DNA from: Burkholderiales bacterium
GTDB taxonomy: Bacteria > Pseudomonadota > Gammaproteobacteria > Burkholderiales > Burkholderiaceae_C
NCBI GenBank assembly: GCA_947372225.1
Contig: CANBSV010000049.1
Coordinates: forward strand, 1 to 19,431
Length of the DNA: 19,431 nt
Direction of reading: 5' to 3'
Shown here in pieces: positions 1-8,393 of this stretch. Numbering within the stretch: the first letter of the stretch is position 1; each line of letters opens with the position of its first letter. The notes under the pieces were generated by a model that made no database searches, had not been told where the DNA came from, and worked only from the letters and a program-made list of their open reading frames with translations. The position numbers and the translations under genes are program-made.

Positions 1-564
1 GCAGACGGCTCGGGCACCAGCTTTTTGTTCACGAACTACCTGTCCAAGGTAAATCCTGACTGGAAGGCACGCGTGGGTGAGGGCACTGCCGTCAACTGGC
101 CTACGGGCACGGGCGGCAAGGGCAATGAAGGCGTTTCTGCTTTCGTGCAGCGTCTCGAGAACTCGATTGGCTATGTCGAGTACTCGTATGCCAAGCAAAA
201 CAAGATGTCTTACATCCTGATCGGCAATCGCGAGGGCAAGTTCGCAGCGCCAGAGGACGACAGCTTCAAGGCAGCCGCGGCCAATGCCGATTGGACCAAG
301 TCGTTTTACCAAGTTCTGACCGAGCAGGCTGGCGACAAGTCGTGGCCTATCACCGGCGCCACATTCATCCTGATGCACAAGGTGCAGGACAAGCCTGAGC
401 AGGCCACCAGCGTGCTCAAGTTCTTTGGCTGGGGCTACGAGAACGGCGACAAGATGGCTGAGGATTTGGACTATGTGCCGATGCCCAAGGCGGTGAAAGA
501 ACTCGTGGCCAAGCAGTGGGCCACCATGAAGGACGCGTCGGGCAAGGCGATTGCGTTGAAGTGA
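1..564 (+). CDS. pstS: Phosphate ABC transporter substrate-binding protein PstS (5' end outside window)
   Basis: This is the C-terminal part of a periplasmic phosphate-binding protein that hands phosphate to the PstCA permease. Frame 1 is open from the first base and begins with residues ADGSGTSF, the conserved SDGSGT phosphate-binding loop of PstS. Further PstS hallmarks follow: VNWPTGTGGKGNEGV, then IGYVEYSYA, then the SWPITGATFILM segment and a C-terminal LKFFGWGY. About 187 residues are present, roughly the last half of a typical 340-residue protein; the signal peptide and N-lobe lie upstream. The gene ends at TGA 562-564 and is followed 26 bases later by a strong terminator. No pstC, pstA, pstB or phoU follows, so here pstS is either the last gene of its unit or stands alone. 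The family call is very secure. Confidence 0.96.
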   Translation, partial: ADGSGTSFLFTNYLSKVNPDWKARVGEGTAVNWPTGTGGKGNEGVSAFVQRLENSIGYVEYSYAKQNKMSYILIGNREGKFAAPEDDSFKAAAANADWTKSFYQVLTEQAGDKSWPITGATFILMHKVQDKPEQATSVLKFFGWGYENGDKMAEDLDYVPMPKAVKELVAKQWATMKDASGKAIALK

Positions 565-590
565 TTCCGGCTGCCTTTTGAGGCAATCCG

Positions 591-626
591 CCCCTGCCGC
601 CCTGAGAAGGGCCGCAGGGGTTTTTT
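591..626 (+). terminator. Rho-independent terminator after pstS
   Basis: Bases 591-603 pair with 608-620 in a GC-rich stem of 13 positions with a single C-C mismatch, closed by a GAGA loop (604-607). Six T residues follow directly (621-626). It lies 26 bases past the pstS stop and 139 bases before the next gene. That separates pstS transcription from the FIST-kinase operon. Confidence 0.9.
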
Positions 627-752
627 CGCCTGACGGTTTACGAAATCACCACTCGGATTTATCCTCGACCCATGGGCGGAGCTGGTCCGGAACTGAATCC
701 TCCGGTGTCGTTAGGACGCATCGGTTGAAGAGTTTGACGACAGTTCCAGTTC

Positions 753-758
753 AGGAGG
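753..758 (+). promoter_or_regulatory. Shine-Dalgarno site that fixes a GTG start for the FIST gene
   Basis: A perfect AGGAGG lies seven bases before GTG 766. No ATG in this frame lies at a comparable distance, so this site supports GTG 766 as the true start of the FIST-domain gene. Confidence 0.85.
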
Positions 759-765
759 TGGCGCT

Positions 766-1926
766 GTGAAGATCCTTCAGGCACGCTTTTCCCGTTGTCC
801 CGATGTGGATGACCTGCACGACTTGGCCGCCATCGAGCCACAGCTTGTGTTGGTGTTTGGCTCCGTCGAACTGATCAGCGCTCCGGGCCTTCTGGACGTT
901 TTGAGGCGGGCCTTTTCACGCGCCGAATTGGCCGGGTGCTCGACGGCCGGTGAGATCGCCGCCGACGGCGTGTTCGATGACCAGCTCGTGCTGACGGCCT
1001 TGCACTTTGAGGATCCGGGCTTTGTGGTTCGGACCACCGATTTGCACAGCATGAACGATTCGGCGGGTGCCGGCCTGCGGCTGGCTCATCAGTTCACCTC
1101 GCCGGACTTGCACAACGTCATCGTGTTCAGTCCGGGCGTGCACGTGAACGGCAGCGCCTTGCTGGATGGTTTCCGTTTGGGCCTGCAACCCGGAGTGAAC
1201 CTCTCGGGAGGGCTGGCCGGTGATGGCAGTGCCTTCAGGAAGACTTACACGCTATCGCGTCATGCCGTGTCAAGCGGCCAGGTGGTGGCCATTGGCTTCA
1301 CGTCGCCACGGCTGCAATTCAAATACGCTTCGCAGCACGGGTGGAATCCTTTTGGACCGGCGCGCGCCGTCACGCGATGCAAGGGCAATGTCCTCTACGA
1401 GCTTGACGGATCACCGGCGCTGGATGTCTACAAGTCATACCTTGGCGCGTACGCGAAAGACCTGCCTGGCTCGGGATTGCTCTTTCCGTTTGAGATTTTG
1501 TCGAGCGATCACCAGTCGTTGGGTTTGATCCGCACCATTCTCGGAATCGATGAGGCCGTTGGAAGTCTCACCCTCGCGGGTGACATTGCCGAGGGCAGCT
1601 ACCTGCGCCTGATGCACGCCACCACGGACTCACTCGTGGATGGCGCCCAGGAGGCCGCGACCGCAACGGGTGTTGACGTGACGTCCGGCTCCCAGCATCT
1701 GGCGTTGCTGGTGAGTTGCGTCGGTCGCAAACTGGTGATGGGTGCGAGGGTCGATGAAGAGGTGGAGGCCGTGACGGCCGTGTTGGGCGACGATGTCCTC
1801 GTGGCTGGTTTTTACTCTTACGGCGAAATCAGCCCGGGGTTGCAAGACTCAGCCACCGCCGACCTGCACAACCAGACGATGACCATCACGCACGTGATGG
1901 AACGGTGCGGGCACTCCTTCCTATGA
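766..1926 (+). CDS. FIST-domain signal-sensing protein
   Basis: Predicted soluble sensory protein of the FIST family (FIST_N plus FIST_C), a domain proposed to bind small ligands and usually encoded beside, or fused to, histidine kinases and chemotaxis-type proteins. The 386 residues match the normal full length. The N-terminal half has the family pattern: LVLVFGS near residue 30, then AGCSTAGEI near 62-70, then FSPGVHVNGSALLDG and a Gly-rich LSGGLAGDG. The C-terminal half carries the LALLVSCVGRK segment and a final VAGFYSYGEISP, typical of FIST_C. No signal peptide or membrane segment is seen, so it should be cytosolic. It starts with GTG after a perfect AGGAGG and overlaps the following kinase gene by four bases (ATGA). 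The two are therefore probably co-translated and work as one sensor. The ligand is unknown. Confidence 0.9.
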   Translation: MKILQARFSRCPDVDDLHDLAAIEPQLVLVFGSVELISAPGLLDVLRRAFSRAELAGCSTAGEIAADGVFDDQLVLTALHFEDPGFVVRTTDLHSMNDSAGAGLRLAHQFTSPDLHNVIVFSPGVHVNGSALLDGFRLGLQPGVNLSGGLAGDGSAFRKTYTLSRHAVSSGQVVAIGFTSPRLQFKYASQHGWNPFGPARAVTRCKGNVLYELDGSPALDVYKSYLGAYAKDLPGSGLLFPFEILSSDHQSLGLIRTILGIDEAVGSLTLAGDIAEGSYLRLMHATTDSLVDGAQEAATATGVDVTSGSQHLALLVSCVGRKLVMGARVDEEVEAVTAVLGDDVLVAGFYSYGEISPGLQDSATADLHNQTMTITHVMERCGHSFL

Positions 1927-3797
1927 GTGACCCCAACATCTTCGGCAACCGAGCCTTTGCGCGGCAGCTCAGGCGGCATTTGGGCATTGATGGTCCGCAG
2001 GCGCTGGAAGCGCTGATTTCTACGTTGGAAAAGGCCGGCCACGAGCATCCGGGCCTGACACGTGTGGCCGAGCAGTTGCCGAAATTCATGGCGATGGTGG
2101 CGGACAGCTACGAGCAGTTCGACCGGGATCAGGTGTTGCGCACACGCAGCCTCGATATCTCCTCGCGTGAACTTCACCAGATCAATGAGCATCTGCGTGC
2201 CGCGACCCGCAAGGCCGAGGTCGCCAATGAAGCCAAATCCCAGTTTCTCGCCACGATCAGCCACGAGATTCGAACGCCGATGAATGGCGTTTTGGGCATG
2301 GCTGAGTTGCTGCTCGGCACGCCATTGGATTCCACGCAGTTGCAGTTCACCCAGACCATCGTTCAGTCGGGGCAGGCGTTGCTTTCGATCATCAACGACG
2401 TGCTTGATTTCTCCAAGATCGAGGCCCGCAAGCTCAGCTTAGAGCACATCGCCTTCGATGTTTTCGAGAGCGTGGATGAAATCGCAGCCTTGCTTGCCGG
2501 TGCGGCTCGCGGCAAAGGTCTCAACGTGATCACACGTTTTGGCACCGGTGTGCCGCGATCCCTGGTGGGCGATCCGGGGCGGCTGCGACAGATCCTGATC
2601 AATCTGGCGGGCAATGCCGTCAAGTTCACCCGTGAGGGCCAAATCACCATCTCGGTGGATGTCGAAAGCAGCGACGAGGCCCATGTCAGATTGCGCTTTG
2701 AGGTGACTGACACCGGCATCGGACTGGATGCCAGCGCACAGGCACGTGTCTTCGAAGCCTTCACCCAGGCCGACAACTCGACCACGCGCAAATTTGGCGG
2801 CAGTGGGCTGGGTCTGTCGATCGCCAAGCAGCTTGTGGAACTGATGGGTGGGGAAATCGGTGTGAACAGTCAGTTGGGCCAGGGCTCCACCTTCTGGTTC
2901 ACGACGCGGCTGGACCATGACCCGGACGTGGTGCGACCGCCGGTCGACCCGTTGCCGACGGCACCTGCCAGGACTGAACATCAAAGCCGCGTGGCGCGGG
3001 TCCTCATTGCCGAGGACAACCCGGTGAACCAGCAGGTGGCGCAGTGCATGCTCGAGCAGTTGGGCTATGAGGCCGACGTGGTTGGCGACGGCCGTGAGGC
3101 TCTGCTCGCGGCGCAGACCGGGATGTACGACCTGGTCCTGATGGATTTGCACATGCCCGAGATGGACGGCTTGGAATCCGTTCGGCGGATTCGTTCGTGG
3201 GAGGACGAAATCGGATGTACCGATCCGCTTCCCATCGTGGCGCTGACCGCCAACGCCATGGCGGGCGACCGCGAGTTGTGCCTGGCCACGGGCATGAACG
3301 ACTACTTGAGCAAACCAGTGTCCCGACAGGCGCTTGCCGATGTCCTTGACCGGTGTCTCGTCAAGGCGGCTGGTGGCGAAGCAGCAACCACGCGTGGCGA
3401 TATCGATGACCCCACCGCCGGGCCACCGGCGTTCGATCCGCATGTGCTGGCGTCGCTGACGAAGGTGGTGGATGAGCGTCATCCGAGCTATGCGGACGAA
3501 GTGCTCGATCTGTACGTGAAAGAGGCTTCCCGCGCCTTGGATGCGATGGCTGCGGCTGTGCAGGAAGGCAATGCCGGGGTGGTGGTGCACCATGCCCACA
3601 CGCTCAAATCCTCAAGCGCGGCGGTGGGTGCCATGTCGATGGCCTTCGTGACGGGACAACACGAGAGGCTTTTGCGCGCCGGAAAACAACCCCGACCCGA
3701 CTGGCTGACATCGATGCGCAGTGAATTCGTGCGTTTCGAATGGGCACTCGCCAGGCACCGCAAAGCAGGGTTCAAGAGCGATCGCGGGGCTCTATGA
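1923..3797 (+). CDS. Soluble hybrid histidine kinase (HisKA-HATPase-REC-Hpt)
   Basis: Cytosolic hybrid sensor kinase of 624 residues. In order: an N-terminal helical region (1-80) with no recognised sensor domain; a short coiled stretch (80-105); HisKA with phospho-acceptor His114 in SHEIRTPMNG; HATPase_c with the N box around Asn227/Asn231, DTGIG at 263-267 and GGSGLGL at 292-298; a REC domain (about 358-478) with acidic Asp365, phospho-acceptor Asp408, Thr442 and Lys464; and a C-terminal Hpt domain with His559 in HTLKSSS. All relay residues are present, so a full His-Asp-His relay is expected. There is no membrane segment, and the upstream FIST protein probably supplies sensing. ATG 1923 is chosen because it forms an ATGA overlap with the FIST stop; an in-frame GTG at 1905 is less likely. 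No response regulator with an output domain follows, so the final partner is elsewhere. Confidence 0.95.
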   Translation: MSDPNIFGNRAFARQLRRHLGIDGPQALEALISTLEKAGHEHPGLTRVAEQLPKFMAMVADSYEQFDRDQVLRTRSLDISSRELHQINEHLRAATRKAEVANEAKSQFLATISHEIRTPMNGVLGMAELLLGTPLDSTQLQFTQTIVQSGQALLSIINDVLDFSKIEARKLSLEHIAFDVFESVDEIAALLAGAARGKGLNVITRFGTGVPRSLVGDPGRLRQILINLAGNAVKFTREGQITISVDVESSDEAHVRLRFEVTDTGIGLDASAQARVFEAFTQADNSTTRKFGGSGLGLSIAKQLVELMGGEIGVNSQLGQGSTFWFTTRLDHDPDVVRPPVDPLPTAPARTEHQSRVARVLIAEDNPVNQQVAQCMLEQLGYEADVVGDGREALLAAQTGMYDLVLMDLHMPEMDGLESVRRIRSWEDEIGCTDPLPIVALTANAMAGDRELCLATGMNDYLSKPVSRQALADVLDRCLVKAAGGEAATTRGDIDDPTAGPPAFDPHVLASLTKVVDERHPSYADEVLDLYVKEASRALDAMAAAVQEGNAGVVVHHAHTLKSSSAAVGAMSMAFVTGQHERLLRAGKQPRPDWLTSMRSEFVRFEWALARHRKAGFKSDRGAL

Positions 3798-3884
3798 GTC
3801 TGGTGCAGGCCGGGCGCTCGTGGGCCTCGGCGGTCGATTGACGCAGACCTGAAACGATCGAGACTGAAGGCTGAATCGCTCTGG

Positions 3885-5198
3885 TCAACTCGCGGGGCCG
3901 CGTGCTCGCAGTCGTTTGGTCTGAACCAACCAGCCGTCGTGCTCGACCACGTTGGGCGTGGACAGGGGCATGCGCTGCCCCAGCCAGCAACGTGTGGCAA
4001 GCATCGAGTCGCCCGCGCTCATGCGCAGCGCTGCAGAGTCATTCGGGAAGCTTTCGAACGCCGAGTGGATCGCGTCCATCTGCGCGGCCTCGACGCCGCG
4101 AGCGATGAACACCAGCCGCCCGCGCCCATCTGCGAATGGCCCGTCCTTGGGCCACTGCGGCAAGGCAATGGACGGATAGGCGACCGCCTGAACGCACTGA
4201 ATCACCTGTGGCCGGTTGCTCCCCACCACGTTCAGCAGGCCCTTCACGCGCAGCAGCTTCGATCCGTGCGTGGCCAGCACGTGGCCCATGACGACGGCAA
4301 AGCCGAGCCAGGGCACCGGATCGTCGAATGTGAGAACAAATGTCGTGACGCCGGCAGCATGGATCGTGTTGGACGATGCGCTGGCTTTGGCCGGCCTTTC
4401 GCGTGGCTTGTGCAACCGTTCGGCCAGCGAGCTCCCTCCGGCTTCTTGCGGATCGCCTGGCTGTGCCTGCACCAACCATCCTTGACCCGCACGACCTGAG
4501 CTTTGCAGTTCGAGCTGGTGGGACGCCTCGGCGCCGAGCCAGGCAGCCATGTCGGGTGCCTTGTCCTGCGCGCTGTAGACGCCACGACCGAACAGGTCGC
4601 CGGCGTCGATGTTTCCGTGGCGCACCCGGCGCAGCGGAGCACCGGGGTTCAGCCGGTGCAACTCATCTTCGAGTGCGGTGACGCCCAGGGTGCTGGCGTG
4701 ATCGCACTTGCTGATGAACAGCACGTCCGCTGCCACCACCTGACGCAGCGCCTCCGGGTAGGCATTCAACTGAGCCAGGCCGTGAACCGCGGAGATCACG
4801 GTGATCACGCCGTCGCACACGTGACGCGCGGCGACGAAGGGATCTTCCATGAGCGCGTAGATCACAGGTACCGGATCTGCCAGACCCGAGGTCTCGATGA
4901 TCACACGCGTGATCGGGGAAATGTCGCGGCGGGCACTGCGCGCTGCCAGATCTTTCAAGGCCCCGATCAGGTCGCCTTGAACCGCGCAACACAGGCAACC
5001 TGAATCAAGCAGCAAGAGCTGTTCGTCCAGTTTCTCAACGAGGTGGTGATCGACGCCCACCTCACCGAATTCATTGACCAGCACCGCCACGCCAGCCATC
5101 TCGGGCTGCTGCATCCAGTGGTTGAGCAGCGTCGTCTTGCCCGAGCCGAGAAATCCGGTGAGCAGACTGACAGGAATTCGATCTACCGGTGCCGGCAC
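3885..5198 (-). CDS. COG0523 (CobW/P47K) G3E-family GTPase, putative metallochaperone for the Apc-type carboxylase
   Basis: GTPase of the G3E/COG0523 family, whose members deliver metals (Zn, Co, Fe) to client proteins or help mature metalloenzymes. From GTG 5198 the protein has 437 residues: Walker A GFLGSGKTT (15-23), the family metal-binding signature GCLCC (67-71), a Walker B-like ETSGLADP (102-109), SKCD in place of the usual NKxD guanine motif, and a C-terminal CobW_C domain from about residue 290. The linker before that domain is Gln/Gly/Ser rich and lacks the His-rich stretch common in zinc-handling relatives. TTG 5201 is one codon upstream and also possible. The gene starts four bases after the apcE stop and is convergent with the kinase gene. 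It therefore looks like the last gene of the carboxylase operon and may load or proofread a metal in that enzyme. Family membership is secure; the client is inferred from position. Confidence 0.9.
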   Translation of the reverse strand: MPAPVDRIPVSLLTGFLGSGKTTLLNHWMQQPEMAGVAVLVNEFGEVGVDHHLVEKLDEQLLLLDSGCLCCAVQGDLIGALKDLAARSARRDISPITRVIIETSGLADPVPVIYALMEDPFVAARHVCDGVITVISAVHGLAQLNAYPEALRQVVAADVLFISKCDHASTLGVTALEDELHRLNPGAPLRRVRHGNIDAGDLFGRGVYSAQDKAPDMAAWLGAEASHQLELQSSGRAGQGWLVQAQPGDPQEAGGSSLAERLHKPRERPAKASASSNTIHAAGVTTFVLTFDDPVPWLGFAVVMGHVLATHGSKLLRVKGLLNVVGSNRPQVIQCVQAVAYPSIALPQWPKDGPFADGRGRLVFIARGVEAAQMDAIHSAFESFPNDSAALRMSAGDSMLATRCWLGQRMPLSTPNVVEHDGWLVQTKRLRARGPAS

Positions 5199-5202
5199 CA
5201 AG

Positions 5203-6087
5203 TCACTTCCCGCGCAGCGCGCTCAATCGTTCCAGGACCGATTCCGGACGCAGCCCTGCAGGCACCTCGGCAAAGTAGAACTGACCGGGTGCGAGTGCAG
5301 GGCAGGTTTCGCCAGCGGCAAACGCGGCGCTGACATCACAACCCACGGCGGTGCTCGCACCCGAGTCAGAGCCCGTCAGCGCGGTCGAGTTGGTGATGAC
5401 GGCGTCAAAACTGGTCAGAGCGGCGGGTGCCACGGCAGTGGAGTCGGGCAGTCGCAGTGCCAATCCCCAACGGTAGTGATGCACCACGTTGACGATCGAC
5501 TGGTAGTGCGACAGGTCTTCGGCATTGAAATCGGCTGCGGCTGCGGGCTCCTCGAGCAACACGCCGGAGATGGCATAGGTCGACACCGAGCGCAACAAGT
5601 CGGCGATGTACATCGCGCCGTCTTCCACGTCGTCTCCGGTGAGTTCCATCTCGTCGCTGGCCGTCAACTGATTGGCGTGACGGATCCAGCGACTCGGAGA
5701 GGGCAGCGCCAGCACGAGCGGGGCCTGCCCGCGCAGGTGAGACAGCACGGCTTCGACCACCTCGGCAAGAACCTGACGCGGCGCCTCGGGTTCGATGAGC
5801 TTGCGCAAGGCTGTGGCCGGACGACGACGCTTGTTGACCGCCTCCGACCACTCAGCGTGCGCGGCGGCCCAGCTGTCGTAAAGGTCACCGACCTGAAGCA
5901 CCGCCACGTCAGGCTTGACCAGCGCGTGAGCCTGCGAGAAGTAAGCAAGGTAGTGCGCCGCACTGACCCACGGATCCCCTGCGTCACCCAGCAACAGACG
6001 CTTGGCGTACTCGGCCGACTTGAGCCACAGGCGTATTTGACCGTTTCCCTTGGGCGACGGCAGTTGCGTGGCAAAGCCCTCGCTCAT
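5203..6087 (-). CDS. apcE: Apc-type carboxylase epsilon subunit (ApcE-like)
   Basis: A 294-residue soluble protein in the fifth position of an apcABCDE-ordered operon. The Aromatoleum aromaticum enzyme has a 34-kDa epsilon subunit, encoded by apcE, that falls off the core complex on purification and is needed for activity. The predicted mass here (about 32 kDa) and the position match it. The sequence itself shows little: no nucleotide-binding motif, signal peptide or membrane segment, an Ala-rich middle, and alternating hydrophobic stretches (PDVAVLQVGDLY, PLVLALPSPSRW, YAISGVLLEEP) that suggest an alpha/beta barrel-like fold. The C-terminal FYFAEVPAGL segment faintly recalls UroD/MetE-type proteins, but this is weak. 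The ATG overlaps the upstream stop by four bases (ATGA), which argues for stoichiometric co-translation with the large subunit. The assignment rests mainly on context and size. Confidence 0.75.
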   Translation of the reverse strand: MSEGFATQLPSPKGNGQIRLWLKSAEYAKRLLLGDAGDPWVSAAHYLAYFSQAHALVKPDVAVLQVGDLYDSWAAAHAEWSEAVNKRRRPATALRKLIEPEAPRQVLAEVVEAVLSHLRGQAPLVLALPSPSRWIRHANQLTASDEMELTGDDVEDGAMYIADLLRSVSTYAISGVLLEEPAAAADFNAEDLSHYQSIVNVVHHYRWGLALRLPDSTAVAPAALTSFDAVITNSTALTGSDSGASTAVGCDVSAAFAAGETCPALAPGQFYFAEVPAGLRPESVLERLSALRGK

Positions 6088-8360
6088 GTCTTGTCTTCCA
6101 GTAGGGCCCCCAGCTGTGCCAATCGTGCTTCGAGTTCGTCGATGCGCACGTCCTTGGGGTTGCGCATGTAGTTCGGCTTGGGTTTGCTCGCGTCACGGGT
6201 GATGTCGGGGCTGCCGACATACAACGTCCCAGCGTCGTCGCCCCAGCAGCCGAAATACTGCAGGTGCGCTGGCGGCTTCGGTTTGTTCCAGGTCTTGACG
6301 AAATCCTTGTATGGAACGCCCCGGGCAATTCGAGCCTTGCGCTCGGCGTCGCGCAGAGCCTTCGTTTCGACGGGATCGATGACCAGCGTCTCGGGATCGA
6401 ATTTGACCTTGTACAGACGCGCGGCCACGCCTTGCGACATCAGGCCCTCCTCGATGTCGCGGATCACGGCAGCCGGGTCACGCTCAAGCAGGTCACCGTA
6501 GCCGGCACCCGCACCTTGCGAAATCATGAACAGCTCGCCGCGCTTGGAGATCTCGAAACCCATGCCCATATGGTGGGTGGTGTAGGTCGCATCCTCAAAT
6601 GGGCGCTCGTTCATCAGCTCTGCAATCGAGTGCTTGAACTTGTGTGGCTCGTCGATCAGCACTTCGTAGGCGTCGACGCCCTTGATCTTGCAAAGCGGGT
6701 AGGTGCCGCAGGCGTAGCCACCAAACAGACCCTGGATCGGAGGGATCTTGGCGCCCTGACACACGGTCATGAAGCCCCACTGTTCGCTGTCCTTGGTGGA
6801 CGCAATCATGGTGTAGCCCTGACCGCCGCGGTACTTGCCCGGGGCGATGGCATCCATCGTCATCTTCTTGGAAACGAGCTGCAGGAACGGCACGTCTTCC
6901 TCGTTGATTTCCTGCTCGCCGATGTCGGCCATGGTGGCGAAGATTGGCGCCAAAGCATGTTCGCCGTCCATGTCCGAGCGCGCACCGCCGCCCATGCCGT
7001 TCAAGTCGGCACAAAGATTACCAAGCAGTTCACCGTGCTGGCTGACGCCGCCCCAGATGAAAGTGTTGATCATGTTGAAGGTGGGGGCGTGCACCTTGGT
7101 GTACTTCTCGGGGCAGCTGTAGAGGAACTTGGCCACCGCGTGCTGGCCGGCCGTGAAGCCGGTGAAGATCGACATCAGACTTTGCGAGTTCGGCGCGTCG
7201 TACGACGAGTTGACGATCGAATGTGGATCGGTGATCACTTCGATCGGTGCAAAGGCGGCCTGACTGCGTGGCAGGTCGGGCCAGACGTAGCACAGGAACA
7301 CTTGCGACAGCATGCCCTTGAGACCCGCCAGGATGGTATTGGTGGCGCGGTTGGTGAACTCGGGGGCCGAGCCGCGGAAGTCAAAGATCAGCCGGTCACC
7401 CGTCTTGGTGAGCTGGCAGTTGATCTTGACCACGCAGTTCTCGCGCAGCGTGGAGTCCTGGATGATGTAGGTGCGCACCGTCATGTCGGGCCACTCGCTG
7501 ATGCGACGCTTGACCTCGGTACGCACGTTCTCCATCGACAGGCGCAGCGTCGAGACCAGCGACTCGGGGCCGTCGGTGCGCAGCGTCTCCTCGATGCGCT
7601 GCTTGATGCGCAAGCAGGCGAACAGCTTGACCTTCATGTCCTCGTACTGCAGCTTGGGCTCGCGCACCGAGTTCTGCAGGAAGGTCAGGATGTCGCGCTT
7701 GATCTGGTAGTTCTCGACGACCCGGAACGGGCACATCTTGAGACCTTCGTCGGAAGGGCTCTCTGCCATCGACGGCATGCCGCCCGGCTCGATGGCGCCG
7801 TTTTCACCTTCGTGAACCGTGCAAGCCACCCAGCACACGATCTGCCCTTCGTGGAAGATCGGAACGATCATGCTCTGATCGGTGTTGTGGATGTTGCCGT
7901 AGCGCGAGTCGTTGTGGATGAAGCCGTCGCCTTCGCGCACACCCACCGACGGGTCGTTGACCCAGTTCTTGATGATGAACTTGATCGGGTGGTGCACCAG
8001 CGCCGAGAACACCAGCACGCCGCCCGAACTGGCAATGGCCAGATCACCAGCCGCCGAGTACACGCCGGTGATCAGGTCACCCCACTTGGCGCCAGGAGCG
8101 GCACCCATTTGCTCGACCATCTCGAAGCCTTCGTCGCAACCGGCCTGGATGCGATCACGGATCTTCGCCACGGTGCGCGCGTCGCTGACCTTGGCGATGC
8201 AATCGTCTTCATACGCGCTGCGCGGCATGAGGTCGTGGTTTTGCATGATCTCGGGATCGGGCCCGAGAAACAGCGTGGTGTCGTTCAGGAATTTCTTGAT
8301 CAGTGCCACCTCGGCCGCCGTCGGCGTCTTGGCTTTGATTGGCGTTGCGTTTTCGCTCAT
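6084..8360 (-). CDS. apcD: Apc-type carboxylase HyuB-like large (beta) subunit
   Basis: Hydantoinase B/acetone carboxylase alpha-type protein of 758 residues, within the usual range for carboxylase members of this family. In acetophenone carboxylase the HyuB-like chain (beta) forms the core where the phosphorylated ketone and phosphorylated bicarbonate are thought to be joined. Family features include the N-terminal hundred residues with a HDLMPRS segment, YSAAGDLAIASSGG near 105-118, HNDSRYGNIHNTDQ near 149-162, FDFRGSAPEFTNRATN near 325-340, and the Gly-rich GMGGGARSDMDGEH near 455-468 followed by KYRGGQGYTM. ATG 8360 is preceded by a GAGGT ribosome site, and the gene lies 33 bases after the upstream HyuA-like gene. 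The letter D follows operon order; the older literature may swap the letters C and D between the HyuA- and HyuB-like chains. A plain hydantoinase is less likely because gamma- and epsilon-type genes are present. Confidence 0.87.
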   Translation of the reverse strand: MSENATPIKAKTPTAAEVALIKKFLNDTTLFLGPDPEIMQNHDLMPRSAYEDDCIAKVSDARTVAKIRDRIQAGCDEGFEMVEQMGAAPGAKWGDLITGVYSAAGDLAIASSGGVLVFSALVHHPIKFIIKNWVNDPSVGVREGDGFIHNDSRYGNIHNTDQSMIVPIFHEGQIVCWVACTVHEGENGAIEPGGMPSMAESPSDEGLKMCPFRVVENYQIKRDILTFLQNSVREPKLQYEDMKVKLFACLRIKQRIEETLRTDGPESLVSTLRLSMENVRTEVKRRISEWPDMTVRTYIIQDSTLRENCVVKINCQLTKTGDRLIFDFRGSAPEFTNRATNTILAGLKGMLSQVFLCYVWPDLPRSQAAFAPIEVITDPHSIVNSSYDAPNSQSLMSIFTGFTAGQHAVAKFLYSCPEKYTKVHAPTFNMINTFIWGGVSQHGELLGNLCADLNGMGGGARSDMDGEHALAPIFATMADIGEQEINEEDVPFLQLVSKKMTMDAIAPGKYRGGQGYTMIASTKDSEQWGFMTVCQGAKIPPIQGLFGGYACGTYPLCKIKGVDAYEVLIDEPHKFKHSIAELMNERPFEDATYTTHHMGMGFEISKRGELFMISQGAGAGYGDLLERDPAAVIRDIEEGLMSQGVAARLYKVKFDPETLVIDPVETKALRDAERKARIARGVPYKDFVKTWNKPKPPAHLQYFGCWGDDAGTLYVGSPDITRDASKPKPNYMRNPKDVRIDELEARLAQLGALLEDKT

Positions 8361-8393
8361 GTCAGACCTCGTGTAGGGTGTTGAATGCGACGC

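Noticed and set aside
627..752. A promoter for the FIST-kinase operon, for example CTGACG near 630 with an AT-rich stretch near 657-662
   Set aside because: Hexamer matches are poor and spacing does not fit, so no promoter is claimed even though one must exist in this gap.
2439..3599. A 386-codon open frame on the - strand opposite the hybrid kinase
   Set aside because: It covers the HATPase-REC-Hpt coding region, has a His/Gln/Arg-rich composition and no motif. It is an antisense shadow.
3798..3884. A shared bidirectional terminator between the kinase gene and the COG0523 gene
   Set aside because: Only weak, long-loop pairings and no T tract on either strand are visible.
6264..8384. A 706-codon open frame on the + strand opposite apcD, and similar long frames at 8505-9692 and 11117-12763 opposite apcC and apcA
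   Set aside because: They lie fully antisense to genes with clear family motifs. Their translations are rich in Arg, His, Val and Gly with no recognisable domain, as expected for shadows of GC-rich coding DNA.
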